Assembly: GCF_020921035.1 (NCBI RefSeq)
Contig: NC_063150.1
Span: 13,020,001-13,084,000, forward strand
DNA length: 64,000 nucleotides
From: Rhodamnia argentea
Taxonomy: Eukaryota; Streptophyta; Magnoliopsida; Myrtales; Myrtaceae
Reading direction: 5' to 3'
Part shown: in pieces, positions 45,160 to 57,351 of the stretch
Layout: each line of letters starts with the position of its first letter
How positions within the stretch are numbered: position 1 is the first letter of the stretch
The notes under the pieces: model-generated
Told to the model about the DNA's origin: nothing
Database searches by the model: none
What the model saw: the letters and a program-made list of their open reading frames with translations, nothing else
Program-made: the position numbers and the translations under genes

Positions 45160-45903
45160 GTCAATGGAGGTCAATGTGATCGAAGAAGTGATTCTAAGGT
45201 GGAGAAGTAAAAAAAAATTACTTCTCAAAGTTGGCAAAAAATCTTGCCGGAAGTTAAAAATTCTACCAGAAGTTGAAAATCATACCGGAAGTCAATTTTT
45301 TTACCAAACGGATTTTTACTTTGGCAAGGTTTTTACCAAACGAATTTTCCTGTTAGATTGATTTCTGGCAAAGAAATCCAGAAATAGAAGTGATTTCATG
45401 CGCATCCTAAATTTTTCAGATTGACGAAATGGGTCACCATAAGAGGGTCAAGTTCGTGTGCACTTGTGAAAGACGGGTGAGACTAAGCTGATGATGGTGC
45501 GTGGCAGCTGAATACTTGCATCACTTGATTCTTGTTTCGGCGATTTACAGCCGCGAAGCGTAGCTGACCATTGACGTAAAGCTTGAAGCTTTGCCGACCA
45601 TTTCTGCTACTGTCTCGGAAACTACAAAATCCTTCGCTCATCCTCAAACTGGGAAGGTGCTTTTTTTGGGGTCTTCCGCCGAACGCAAGAGCTGCAACAA
45701 GAATTGGGTTTGACAGTTCTTCCTTCTCAGGTGTTCGCAGTGACGTCTAATGTCCTACCCTTTTTGCTTTACTGTTCGAAATTCTTGTTTTAGCATCTTC
45801 GGCTCTTGTTCTTTTGTGCTAGACCGCCCATAGAATCATCACTCTAGCCAGTTGTGTCTAGCTTTGAAGTAATTGTCTGATATTTTCACTGTTTAGGTTT
45901 AGA
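45160..45903 (+). other. Upstream region of GDSL gene 2
   Basis: 45230-45350 repeats 'ttaccaaacg' and 'ccggaagt' phrases. From about 45700 the plus strand looks like a leader with a 5' UTR intron. Two acceptor-like sites, 'ggtgttcgcag' at 45731-45741 and 'tttcactgtttag' just before 45898, lie directly ahead of the ATG at 45904. Confidence 0.4.
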
Positions 45904-48338
45904 ATGGTTGGTACAAGAGAAGCCCGATTGAGTATTGGGAAGCAAAACTTCGGTCTCGCAAGGGGCATTGCGACAGTGGTGATTGGAGTCCTTGTGGCTA
46001 TTGCGTTTTCAGTCTTGATGCCTAGGAAAACAGAGAGTAGTAGCTGGACATTGGGGGATTCGGGGGTTTGCCGCTTCCCGGCGATTTACAACTTTGGCGA
46101 TTCGAATTCCGACACCGGCGGTCGGTCGGCCGTGTTTTACCGGCTCCCTTCACCTTACGGGAGCAGCTTCTTCGGGAAACCAGCGGGCCGGTTCTCGGAT
46201 GGCCAAGTCGTTATTGATGTCATAGGTGTGTGTTTACTCGAGTGTGTACAATGACTCCGAAATGTAGGAATATCTGATGATTTTTCCTGATTCTCTGAGG
46301 ATTGGCTTTCTCTTCTGCGCTTTGATATGCTGCTCAACGATCTAGTTTCTAGCGAGAGCCCATTTTAGTTAGTATTGCAAAAAAACTTCAGATTAAATTC
46401 ACATATTAAGTGCTTGCGATGTTCTTGACTTCCAATCTCTTAATTAAAATGCTCATGGTTATGGACATATTACGACCGAGTTTCCTGTACTGTATGTGAG
46501 GGACTTTTGTTGAGCAGGTCATTCTTTCAGTTTGTTTGTGAGTTGTCACTTAAGATCGTTGTTATAAGTGTGCCTTCTGTTAGATGTAATTTAAACAGTT
46601 CGACGTGTTATATGCCGATCCATTGTTCTCTCGCTTAGATGGCCTTAGATGGGATTCTCCTTAAGCGTGATGCTAACTTTGGTCTCATCTTTTGTGCAGC
46701 CGAGAAACTTGGTTTGCCATTTGTATCTGCGTATTTGGACTCTGTAGGTTCTGATTATCGCCACGGAGTGAATTTTGCCACTGGAGGCTCTACCATCCAG
46801 CCAATCGACGGCAGAGCATTTGATGCGAGATTCAGCCCTATCTCTCTCGATGTGCAGCTTCTGCAGTTCCAACAGTTCAAGGCGCGGACCAACGAGCTAT
46901 TCAGTAACGGTGTCAAAAGCCCTCTTCCACTACCGGCTGACTTCTCCAAGGCTCTATACACTCTCGACATCGGTCAAAACGATCTCCACGCTGGCTTTAA
47001 ATTTACGACAGAAGAACAAGTGCAAGCCTCTATTCCCAACATCACACATCAGTTTGCTTCAGTGGTCGAGGTTTGTAGCTCTATATATCGTCTTTCTAAA
47101 CTGTTCTGTTATTTAGCCTAGAAAACAAAAGGTGTTGTTTTCATACTTGGATCACAAGTTCCACCACTAACTACGTAAGAATTTAACTCAACCATGTCGA
47201 GATTGGTGTCGTTGACCCCACAAACTTCTGGGTTGGATTCAATGTCATGGATTGAGATTCTTTTTCTTCATCTAGTTACTTTTTCTGTGGTCTAAAAAGC
47301 TTCTTCATCCTATTGCTGTTAACACATGGAGGGTCCTGCGGAGGCAGCTTCAAGTCCTTATGTCTATCAGACATGAATCCGAAATAATGATATCGACCCG
47401 TGGAATCGATCACCTCTAGTGTCACTCACTCGGTTTACCTAGCAATTTCTTGTGTGCTCTAATATGCATCTGCTAGTTTTTTATGGTAGGGCTAGTAGCT
47501 AATGTAGTTGGCCATGCCTCCAGTCTGGTTTAGTCCTTTTGCATCATCTGTTGCTGAACTAAAATGTTCTGTTGTGATCATAAGACCCTAACCTCTTACT
47601 TCAAATTAGGAGCTGTTAGACTCTTGTACTGTCTTGTGATCAGGAAGCATGCGTGTTTTATCTAGATCTCACTGTGCTTCTTTGTTGCTGTAGAAGCTAT
47701 ACCAAGAAGGGGCAAGAGCTTTCTGGATACACAACACTGGTCCCCTCGGCTGCATACCCATGACCGCCAGGCACATTTCCGCCATGCAGCCCGATAAGGT
47801 GGACGGAACCGGCTGCGTGAAGTCGCACAATGAAATAGCTCAAGAATTTAACAGGCAGCTCAAGGAGAGAGTCTCTGATCTGAGGGCGAAACTCACCAAT
47901 GCTGTTCTCACTTATGTCGACATGTATTCTGCGAAGTTCATGCTGATAAGTGAAGCAAAGCAGCATGGTGAGTCCATATCGTCGTCTGATTTCTTCGATC
48001 ACAAGTAATATTAGGTTGCAACAAGTGCTTTCTTACAGTCTCGGACATGTCTGGATTCCTTGTCTAACATGGCTCGATTTTGGTGCACAGGTTTCACCGA
48101 TCCCCTCAGCTATTGTTGCGGCCGCGACGGAGATTACTTCTTACCATGCGGGATGAAAATAGCAGTGGATGGAGTTGAAGTTTCTGGGGATTCTTGCAGC
48201 GATCCTTCCAGACACGTGAGCTGGGACGGTATTCACTACTCTCACGCCGCGAACCTTTGGATTGCGAACAAAATCCTGGACGGCTCCTTCTCCGATCCCC
48301 CCGTGGCCATAACAGAATCATGTCACAAGGCCCTCTAG
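45904..48338 (+). CDS. GDSL esterase/lipase (gene 2)
   Basis: Tandem paralogue of gene 1 with 404 residues from four exons: 45904-46225, 46700-47070, 47694-47967 and 48091-48338. All introns are GT-AG and in phase. The region split by an intron in gene 1 (after LELHAG) is continuous here (NELFSNGVKSPLPLPADFSKALY), so one intron differs. A hydrophobic N-terminal segment (about 20-40) is followed by FNFGDSNSDTGG in the form YNFGDSNSDTGG with Ser67, NFATGG, DIGQND, and WDGIHYSHAAN with Asp368 and His371. All catalytic blocks are intact, so an active secreted esterase is expected, substrate unknown. The start codon follows an acceptor-like site, consistent with a 5' UTR intron. Confidence 0.92.
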
Positions 48339-48492
48339 CAATGTGCATGTACAGTTACAACAAGTGGTTCATTCACATGCTTCAAAGAGCGAATGTGAAC
48401 TCCATTTTTGTCTAGGAAGAGGCTGAATTCCAAGCTCTCTCGATGTCATCGATGTACATGGTCTTTGGCCGAAATAGTCCCTTGCCTCTTTT

Positions 48493-48497
48493 AAAAA
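48493..48497 (-). terminator. Pol III terminator of tRNA-Arg
   Basis: Five A on the plus strand are five T on the minus strand, about 12 bases beyond the tRNA 3' end, as Pol III requires. Confidence 0.7.
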
Positions 48498-48508
48498 GAA
48501 AGAAGCAG

Positions 48509-48581
48509 CGACTCCACTGGGGATCGAACCCAGAATCTCTGGTTCCGTAGACCAGCGCCTTATCCATTGGGCCATGGAGTC
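48509..48581 (-). tRNA. tRNA-Arg (anticodon ACG)
   Basis: On the minus strand the 73-base sequence folds as a cloverleaf. The acceptor stem is GACTCCA paired with TGGAGTC, and the D arm starts TGGCCCAATGGA (A box). The anticodon stem CTGGT/ACCAG encloses loop CTACGGA, which reads ACG. The T arm GGGTTCGATCCCC carries the B box, and the discriminator base is G. There is no intron. CCA is not encoded, as normal for nuclear tRNA genes. A minus-strand TATATA lies 28 bases upstream, at 48609-48614, and a T5 tract follows, both typical of active plant tRNA genes. Confidence 0.96.
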
Positions 48582-48608
48582 ATTTTCTGACCAGAGTGGA
48601 ATCGGAAC

Positions 48609-48614
48609 TATATA
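48609..48614 (-). promoter_or_regulatory. Upstream TATATA of tRNA-Arg
   Basis: A TATA-like box about 28 bases before the tRNA 5' end is a common feature of plant Pol III tRNA genes and helps transcription start choice. Confidence 0.5.
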
Positions 48615-48619
48615 ATCAT

Positions 48620-49990
48620 TTTAATTTATGAAGATGGAAAAAACCCGGCCACGCCCGACCCGAGAATTAAGTGGAAGGGTTGGGGAGCACATTAGGACCG
48701 ACTTGCTGACCCGGGCCCAGGCCGAGCCAGCCCAAAGATCACCTCCAGTTGTTATCTGATATTTTAGAGAGTGACTGGATGGGCTGACTCTCCATTTGTG
48801 GGCCACCTTGCTTCAGGCCTTGGACTTTGTGGGGCCTCGTAAGCACATGCCTCGCATAATCCAATAATTTTCGACAAATATAGTGATCGGCAAATTGGGC
48901 TCACTTAGGGAAATCCGGCCCAAGTAGAGCATGAGCCCGGTCAGTTTTGACCCATGTCAAATTTAAGTATATTCAAGCAGATTTTGATACTTACAATCTT
49001 TGTGTAACATGATATTTCAGTTTTCTCAAAGCACTGACCAAAAAATAAAATTTCAGTGAGATCTATACTCCAATACTAGAGAGTCATGTCTGAATTATTA
49101 TCTTGATAGTTCGTGAATCAATCGATCGTCTCTTTGAATATGACAAACTTTAATAGAAATATCTTGCTGATGTCGAGTCCGCATCGATTTGTATCGGTTG
49201 TGTTGTTCATATGGCAATTACTTGTCGATCTGATCCTGTACTTTCTGTCTAATGCTCTGTACTAAGTGAGCTCGAGTTGTAACTTGCCAAAGTTTAGTTG
49301 TATGGAAAATTGGAAAGTGTAATCACCGTAGGCGACGTGGCTTTTAAAAAATAAATACTCTCGTGTAGAAAATTACTCAAGGGCGATAGAGATGCTAAGG
49401 GAGTAGCTTGGGAATGCTTTGCCTTAAAATTTTTGCATTGAGACAAGGAACCTAAATCAAGGAAATTTGAGCAGACAATATTTGTCTATATATAAAAAAA
49501 AATCACTAAAAAGCAACTTTCAAAAATGAGGGGAAAATGGAAAATAAAAAAAAATATGGAATTGCAAACCTGCCCTAGGGACTTCGTTTTGCCTTGTCGG
49601 GGTCCGAGTGACCTCCGTTCTCGATGGTTTCCATTAGTCATTGCGAGTCCATCGTTCTTTCGATCAAACGAGCGTAACTAGAAAGAAAAGTCACATAAGA
49701 TTGTTTATAGAGCTTCGTTCACCACACTATTCGAACTCGTGGGCTCATTGAAGATAAAAGGTGTATTTAGCCAAAAAAATTTGGATTGTGTCGAATAGAT
49801 TTATTTTTTTTTATTTTTACGTTTTACTTGATTTAATTTTTTTTAGCGGAGACACTACGGAAATATTTTTTTTTAGTGGATCCGAACTTTATGAGGATAC
49901 AGAAAAAAGGCGACGTGGCCGTGCTTTTGTCTCGAGTCTTACTTATTGTGGCTCAGATTGCACCTGAAAAACCGTACTCATCGTCCTCTT
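48620..49990. other. Intergenic between tRNA-Arg and CSK
   Basis: 48640-48960 has GC-rich 'gcccg', 'ggcccag' and 'gagccc' words like those at 10550-10700. The rest is AT-rich with A- and T-runs. No gene. The last 100 bases form the CSK leader, with a CT microsatellite at about 50001-50022 just after this stretch. Confidence 0.5.
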
Positions 49991-50044
49991 CCTTCATCAC
50001 TCTCTCTCTCTCTCTCTCTTTCTCTACGCAGAACCGCCACTACA

Positions 50045-53000
50045 ATGCTCATCTCCTCCTCACTCTCTCCGCAAAACCTCCTCTTCAACACCGCCGCCGC
50101 CTCCACCTCCACCGGCAACCTCCTCCTCTTCTGCTTCCTCACCTCCTCGGCTCACAAACCCCACACCACCTGCAAATGCAACTCTCTCTCCCCGGGCTCT
50201 CCCTCCCCCAAGCCCCTCTCCCTCGCCCGCTCCGCCTCCGACTCCCTCCGCCACGTGGCCCACGGCGCCCCTCCTCCCGGCGACGCGGATCGGCCGCTCT
50301 TGCCTTCCGCCTCCGCCGTCGCGTCCGCCATCCGCAGGGCCTCGAACTCGCCCGTGGAGTTCGCGCAGAGGGTCGAGCGGGACCAGAGAGGCGGCCTGGT
50401 GCTCCCCAGCCCTGATTTCCAGCGACTCTGCCTCGAGCAGCTCGACCTCTTCCGCCGAATCGTCCATTCCGATGCTCTTCTCTCGGTCAGTTCCTCGGAG
50501 CTTTACCCTCTTTTGCGCTTTCGTTTCGCTTATCGAGATCGTTGAAACGATGATTTTTTTTCATGTTCATGAGAAGTGTTCAATTCGAATTGGAACAGGT
50601 TTATGTGAGGCCGGCTGGTAGTTATGTGATGGACCGTCTAGAGCTGCGCCGTGTCACTTCTTATCCGGTATCCGAGGTGAATGCGTCTGACATTGTTATT
50701 TTGGTTGGCAATTTCAACGTTCCGACTGGATTGCGTGCCGCGGAAGCTGCACTTTCTAACCAACAAGTAAAGGATCACTTTTCCTTAGTTTTTCATTGCC
50801 ATTAGCTTGACTGTCTTTGGAAGATGGAAGTTAGTTAGTGGAATACGTTGTAGGTTGAAGATATACCGGAGTGTAGGGCCGTGGTATTTCCGATGGTGAA
50901 GCACCCTTTTGTGGTTGGGTTCTTGGTTGCTGAGTTTCCTATGGCGGAAGAGCACAGCACATTGTATTCGCCATCTCCAGAGGAAGTGTATGAATTGCCG
51001 CCTTCGGGACTTGACTTAAAAATGAGGGATATTCCAAGTGTAAAGGATATAAAACTTGGAATGTGCCAGTTGAGTCCTGAGCAGAGATCAATCGCAGCCA
51101 ACATCTCCCGTTCTATTGCAATGGCCTACGTCATGGATCAGGTACAAGTGTTCTACTAATCTGAGATGCTGCTTTAATTCGTTGCTTCTGAGATGCTGCT
51201 TTAATTCGTCGTTGTTAACTGCATACATATTGGATTATGCGTGTCTCATTTGCATGTATACTGCATAAGGAAAGTGCATGCCAAATCTGGACTCCAGGGC
51301 CGTGGATTACTTGTCTAGTCTGTTGGTCAACGATTTTGATCATCAGCGACACCAATCTTTTTGGCAAATTTGATGATATGCTGTTTTTATTTTGTAAGCA
51401 TTGTTGGATGATATGATTCGGTCACTTATTTGGTAGAACAGTTTCTACTTCTGTATGGCATAATCTGTCATTGCTACATATGCATGTGTGGTCTGTGACT
51501 GGAGCCAATTTGATCTTCGATTTCCTCCATGAGTCTCGAGAGGGGATTTACAGCATTTTCTGCTACCTCAATTAAATGATTGCACTTTCCCCCGCAAGCT
51601 GCTTGATTTTCTGGTGGAATCTTTTAATCAGCATATTAGTCAGGCTATATTGCACACCTAATTAGGGTTTCAGATGAGATATATCTACCCCAAGTATGCT
51701 AAAAGCTCAACCCGTCAGTAATCTGGTATTTATTGTGTGATTCACTATTCAGGCCCTCTTACTTTTGTAGATTTAGTTATTATCACCTGCTGTTAGCACT
51801 CCATACACCTGAACAGCTTATTGGTTTTCCTGTACACAAAACATGTGATTGGCTTGCCTCATCATAGGACTTTCACTTTACTTATTGCATATTTGTGTTT
51901 GAGGTCTCTTTGGTGTGTAATGTTGGTCTGAGATTGCTCCTGCTTGTTTTTTCCCCAACAGAAAGCAATGTTGCTCCAGCAATCTTCCTGGCAAAATAAT
52001 GTTCGGATGAGCAACCTAGTGGAGCAGGTAAGATGCATCCTTTGCCATCAGCATGTGTTCCTTGAAGTGATTGTTGCGAAGTCTAATCCATGTAATTTGT
52101 TGGCAGATTCGCGGTCCTCTATCGAGCCTTCGAACTTTGACTAAAATGTTGTCTCTGCACATGAAACGAAGTGAGGTTTGTGAATTTCACTGCTTTCTTT
52201 CCCCCCTCTTTCTAGCCTGAGATTCCACATCTGAAAGACATATGGTTGCAGATTGCCTATGACATTGTTGAGGACATCTTGGTGCAAGGTGATCGAATGC
52301 GAGATACTCTTCAACAACTTCAGGATGCAGTATACCTTACAAAGGTGCATGCCGTCATTTCTTTTCACAGCTGTCCTTTTCTGGAGATAGAGTTGTCATT
52401 TGGGTTTTTCATCTTTCTATATAGGCCACAGACCAATGCTGTTTAGTAATTGGTCTCATTAATCACGTAGAATTGCTCACACATGCTTGCTCATGGATGT
52501 TTTTGTAATGCATGTAAGTTTCTATTGGAGAGCAACATGTTGTAAAGGTGGATGCAGTTGATTAATTTGGCATTTGAAAACCTTTGTCTAAGTTTAAGGA
52601 TTTTTCTGTTGTTCTCTGACCGTGTGTAGACACTTCTTGGTGAAGCATGATATGCCCCAAATTCAGGCAACAAACATCTTTCGGGCATTTGATTCATAAA
52701 GCAACTATAGTGGAGTAGACCTTATAGCATCGACATCGTAGTTATTCCCTCTCTTTTTTTTCATTTCTGCCTGTATATGATCCTGATCTGGAATGATACC
52801 TAGGTTTATATGCTTCTTCTACTTATAAACTTATCAACGTCTACATATATGCCTGTTCCATTTGTATCTATATGCATTAGAATCCCGATTCGCAGTATAT
52901 TTCATAGTTTGTCAACCTTCAGCAACCCTCAGTCATCAGTGCTTTCCCTTTTGCCAGATCCAAGTCATTTAACTCTTTGTCAATCTACTTTGTACACAGT

Positions 53001-55460
53001 AACAGATGTGACCTTACTGTTAAAGTAGCTGAGTTGTAGATACAGTTTTAAGAATAGACAAGATTGAGTGTCTGTTCTTAGTGTGAAGAGAGAGTCATCC
53101 TAAGGAATCCATGTAGCTGGCAATAGATCTGACTCTTGATCGTTTGATATATTGCAGGCTAATATATTGCGGTATAATGAAGAAACGTTAAAGAAAATGC
53201 ATAATTCAACCTATGCCCGTCCGGATTCTGGAAGGTCTCAATTGACAGATAATATTCAATGCGAATTCTCAAAAGCAGATCGTTTTTCTCAGAATTCTGC
53301 TCTGAAAGATCTAGAGTTGCCTATGCCACCTCTGGCTCTTGCACCTCTTGGACAACATGGAATCAGGTAGTTATATTCCTCAAGTTCAATGAGATGCTTT
53401 CGTTATTATGAGAGCACTCTTTTCTCACTTTTTATTTGTGAATACTGTAGTTTTGATCTTCACTTGAATTACTTCTGCTAGGAATGCCATAGCGAGCTAG
53501 CTTTAGACCTACATTTGACCTCTGGCTATCAGGAAGTAGCTTCATTTACAGCTCTTACCTTCATAGGCAATGACTTTAATTGGCAAACACATTCTTGGAT
53601 GAAGATTTTACTATTTTTAGAGTATCAATCTCTATATGTGTACCAATATGCAAAGTCTTTTTTTTTTTTAAGCAACGCTAGTTACAGCAATGATTTCTTA
53701 TATTAGCTTGTGCTTTCCATAATTCGATTTATGTGCATTGATACTTCTACATATCTTGCGCCGTTAAGCGCGCACTCTATTTTAGAGCGAACAATCAAGA
53801 GAGCATAAATAGTATGTCAACCTGTTAACTGTATACCACCAGGCCCTACAAGTTGCAAGTCTGGTTACTGATTCTCCTAAGAGTACGACATACAGAACTG
53901 AAATTGGACTTGTGCGCAAGATGGAAAAAGTTCTTGTTGCTTTTTAGCATGTAGAGGAAACTAGACCATCGCCATCGTGATGTCTTAAAGTTCTTCATTA
54001 AATGTTGAGTTGTTCTAGGAAGAGAGCTCATAATTTCCTTACTTCTGTAGAAATTTGAGTTTCAATGGAGATAATCAAAATGGATAGATGTTTCAGTGAT
54101 GCTTTTTCATGGAACTATCTTGATTTTCTCATTTTACATTAATCCACCTGGTTATCCCCTAATGCCCTTTCTTCTCGTCAGGAAGACCGTGCAATGTTTC
54201 TGATGTGCTCTCGGACCTTGTTGGTGCCATAATACCTCTTGCTCGTGAGCAGCAGCGAGCGGTAGAACTAACTGAACTTTCACAATCCTTGCAAGTTGCC
54301 ATAGAAGAACCTGCTTTCCGCCAGGCTCTGAGCAACTTGATTGAGGGTGCATTGTTGCGTACGCATGTTGGGGGAAAAGTTGAAATAGTGTTAACAGGAG
54401 CACCGGCAGGTGGTGCTCTCCTGGTAATTGATGATGACGGGCCTGATATGCATTACATGGTATGTATCAAAAGTTTTCACCATTTATCTCAATTCATCTA
54501 GCTAATCGAGTTTTGATTTTAATTTGCATGGAGTTATGTGATATGGTTGGAGTGTGATTACTTTCCTAGCTTCCATCCTTTCTTTGTTGATGATAATTCA
54601 ATCTTCTTAATTAAGGTCTTATAAAACTCTTCCCTCCACAAAATTGCGGTGTTGTAGCCCTACCTTTCTCCTTTACATTTATTCCCTTGTCACTTGAATT
54701 GTGGTTCTTTTCTCTCTCTCCATTCAATTTGCATGCGAGAGGAAATAGCAAAGTATTTTATTTATTTGTCTACACGGTTTGTCTAGACCTTAATATTGGT
54801 AGTGTCTTTTATCTCTTGGCTTAAGTTCTTGGATTGGATATTAATTAGTTTTCATTTGGAGTATCTGAAATTGAAGAACGACAAAGTGATTTGTATTGCT
54901 AATAAGACAAAGATGGCTGCAGAGATAGGCAAAGTGGCCGTATATTAGTGAATCATGGAAAGCCTTAGTTAAGCATGGATTTAGGGAGTCTGGACAATTT
55001 TGCACAGTAATGACATCTAATGACTACTCAAGTGAAATCAAGGGCTTGCTCAATCTCTTTTCCTGGGTTTATACCATAAAATTCAGGCCATTAATGATGA
55101 ATGAATTGTCGTTGCTTACTCAATTTTTTTTCCCTGGGTTTGTACCACAAAATTTCGGCCCTCTAATGTATTTTTTTTTTTTTTCCTTTTTGTTTTTGCC
55201 TACAGACACAGATGCACTCACTGACACCATTTGGACCAGATCTTCTCTCCAAAGATATGGTTGAAGATAACATGACATGGAACTTTGTAGCAGGGCTCAC
55301 AGTTGCTCGTGAGATACTTGAGAGCTACGGTTGTGTGGTCCGTGTGATATCACCACGGACCCCCAATACTGCCTTTGCTGCTGGTGGAACTCGCATCGAG
55401 CTATGGCTTCCATCTTTTGCCTCTGTATCCCATCCAGATACCCCTGGAGGGGAAGTTTAG
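50045..55460 (+). CDS. CSK: Chloroplast sensor kinase
   Basis: Nuclear-encoded plastid two-component-like kinase that links plastoquinone redox state to plastid gene transcription. Nine exons: 50045-50485, 50599-50766, 50854-51141, 51962-52027, 52107-52175, 52252-52344, 53158-53366, 54186-54459 and 55206-55460. All phases agree and the product has 620 residues. The Ser/Pro-rich first ~60 residues fit a chloroplast transit peptide. A GAF-type sensor region spans about 125-300. The H-box site (NLVEQIRGPLS, 317-327) has Glu320 where bacterial kinases have His. The N box is NLIEGA (Asn495) and the Asp box is DDDGPDM (527-533). The second glycine box is degenerate. Exon 8 needs the acceptor GGAAG|A (AG at 54184-54185) rather than CAG at 54181 to keep frame. 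Confidence 0.95.
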
Positions 55461-56322
55461 CAAGAATGAATGGTCTCCATGGTGGAAATCTCCTTCCCCC
55501 TCAATATTAGGAACTGATATGGTGGGTTTTGCCTTTCAACCACTTCCCGCTTCTGAAATATGCCGGAGGTCCTGTACAGAGGGTTTAGTCTTGTTCTGAT
55601 ATAGGCATTGGCGAACTTGCAAAATAAACGTGCTATGTAGGAGATTCGCAGCTTACCTGTTGATCGGAAACTGGCAATTGTAGAGCACATATGGTAGATA
55701 GCAACATGAAAATCAAAGAAGGTAATATATTATACAAGTTTATGTCTGTACCAGTTCTGCGAGACTAGATCATCGAAATTGCTCTGCCCCCATTGTTAAC
55801 TAGTGAGGTGGTCCAGCTTGGTTGTTGGTTGTCATCCTGTGAGATCTACTAGGTTAAAGGAGGGCAGGCTGTGGTATTGGCTTCTAAATTGATTCTCCAT
55901 CTCGCCACCTTTTTGTGACATAGTGACACAATAATGAAATGTTAGCATTCATGCCTCTAATGTCTGGGTGGATGTCGACAGTGAGAAACCTGCAGTGTTA
56001 TTTTCGGCAAAAATGTTGAAAATTTACGGACTTTTTGCATGGAATTCAGGCTACGTTTGGTTGGGTTTTTGCGGAAAGCCTTTGGGATTATGCCAATGAC
56101 TTTAGGGTAAAGGGGTTTCACTTTCTTTTGAATGGTGTTTGGGACCAACAATTCAACAAGTAACTTTTCTGTGACTTATCTCGAATATGTTTGTGTCTTT
56201 GTGAGCCCTTGTGGTCAGGCTGAGCTTGGGCGGGGCAATAATCAAGCCTAGTCTCGATTAATTTTCTATAACTTGTCTCAATCGGCCATGTAAAAAGGTT
56301 CATCTCCTTTTTTTTTTTTTTT
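55461..56322. other. CSK 3' UTR and intergenic spacer
   Basis: No coding sequence. The first ~500 bases are likely the CSK 3' UTR. A polyadenylation site was not fixed. Confidence 0.45.
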
Positions 56323-57351
56323 GAAAAATTATCAAAAAAATCTTAAACTTATTGTACTTTTACCATTTCAGTTCTAAATCTTTTAATTTTGTTAATTTAG
56401 TCCTAAATCTTTTGTATTTGTGTCAATTCAATCCTAAATTTTTTGCATTTATACAAATTCAGTTCTAAATCTTTTTTATGTCAATTCAGTTCTAAATTTT
56501 TTACATTTATGCTAATTTAGTCCATCCGATCAACTTTAGCCGGCCGACGCTAAAGTGGATGTCGGGCAATTTTTATTAATATTTTAACATTTTTTAATTT
56601 ATTTTTGTATTTTTCCTTCTTCTTTTTTCCCTTCCTTTCTCCTTTCTCAAACCGCTAGCGAGGTTGACCTTGCCGGCCACCGGCAAGGTTGACCCTCGCC
56701 GGTGTCAGGCATGGCCGGCCATGGTCGACGAGGCGCAACCTTGCCCATATCTAGCTTGGGCGAGGTCAACCAGCCATGGGGGCCTCACCGTGACCTGCGA
56801 GGCACCACCTCACCCAACTCACTTGCAAACGATGAAGGGAGCAATAGCGGAAGTCGAAAACATGCAAAAATCGTGGCGAGCTCACTCGCAAACGAGCCTA
56901 GAAGGACGAAGCCATGAAATCGATTTCGAGTTACTTGCAGAAGCTCTTCGCTTGTCTATGTCTAGGCGACCTTGCCGGGCGAAATGCGGGCGAGGTCGCG
57001 CCTGGCCGTCCATGGCCGGCCTCGCCCGCCGTTGGCGGGGCCTAGCATCCGGCCATTGCTGTTGGAGGAAGAAGAAAGGAGGAAAAAAAAGAAAAAATAA
57101 AAAAATAAATTGAAAAAACATTAAAATATTAATAACAATTGGCCTGGCATCCATGTCAACGCGGGTCGACATCCACGTCAATGCTCATGGGCCAACGTTA
57201 GTCGAATGAACTGAATTAACATAGATGTAAAAGGTTTATGGCTGAATTAGCCCAAAAAAGAAAATTTATCACTGAATTGACACAAATACAAAAGGTTTAG
57301 GATTGAATTGGTAAAAAATGCAATAGGTTTAAGACTTTTTTGACAATTTTC
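56323..57351. mobile_element. Complete non-autonomous element with long TIRs
   Basis: The left end begins 'gaaaaattatcaaaaaaatc' and the right end, read in reverse, 'gaaaattgtcaaaaaagtc'. The similarity continues inward for more than 200 bases, including serial 'tcaattcagtcctaaa' motifs, 'cgctaaagtggatgtcgg' against 'cattgacgtggatgtcga', and 'attaatattttaa'. The core (56645-57055) is GC-rich with internally inverted 'cttgccggc' and 'cgaggtc' words. No transposase is encoded. Flanks are T-rich on both sides, so a target site duplication cannot be read safely. Layout is MULE/MITE-like. Partial relatives lie at 18345, 43915 and 60740. Confidence 0.75.

Noticed and set aside
49876..50415. Alternative 179-codon frame over CSK exon 1
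   Set aside because: Pro/Leu/Arg-rich shadow of the GC-rich exon. The CSK frame is fixed by the downstream exons.
50060..50467. Minus-strand 135-codon frame, Gly/Glu-rich
   Set aside because: Antisense shadow of CSK exon 1 with no family pattern.
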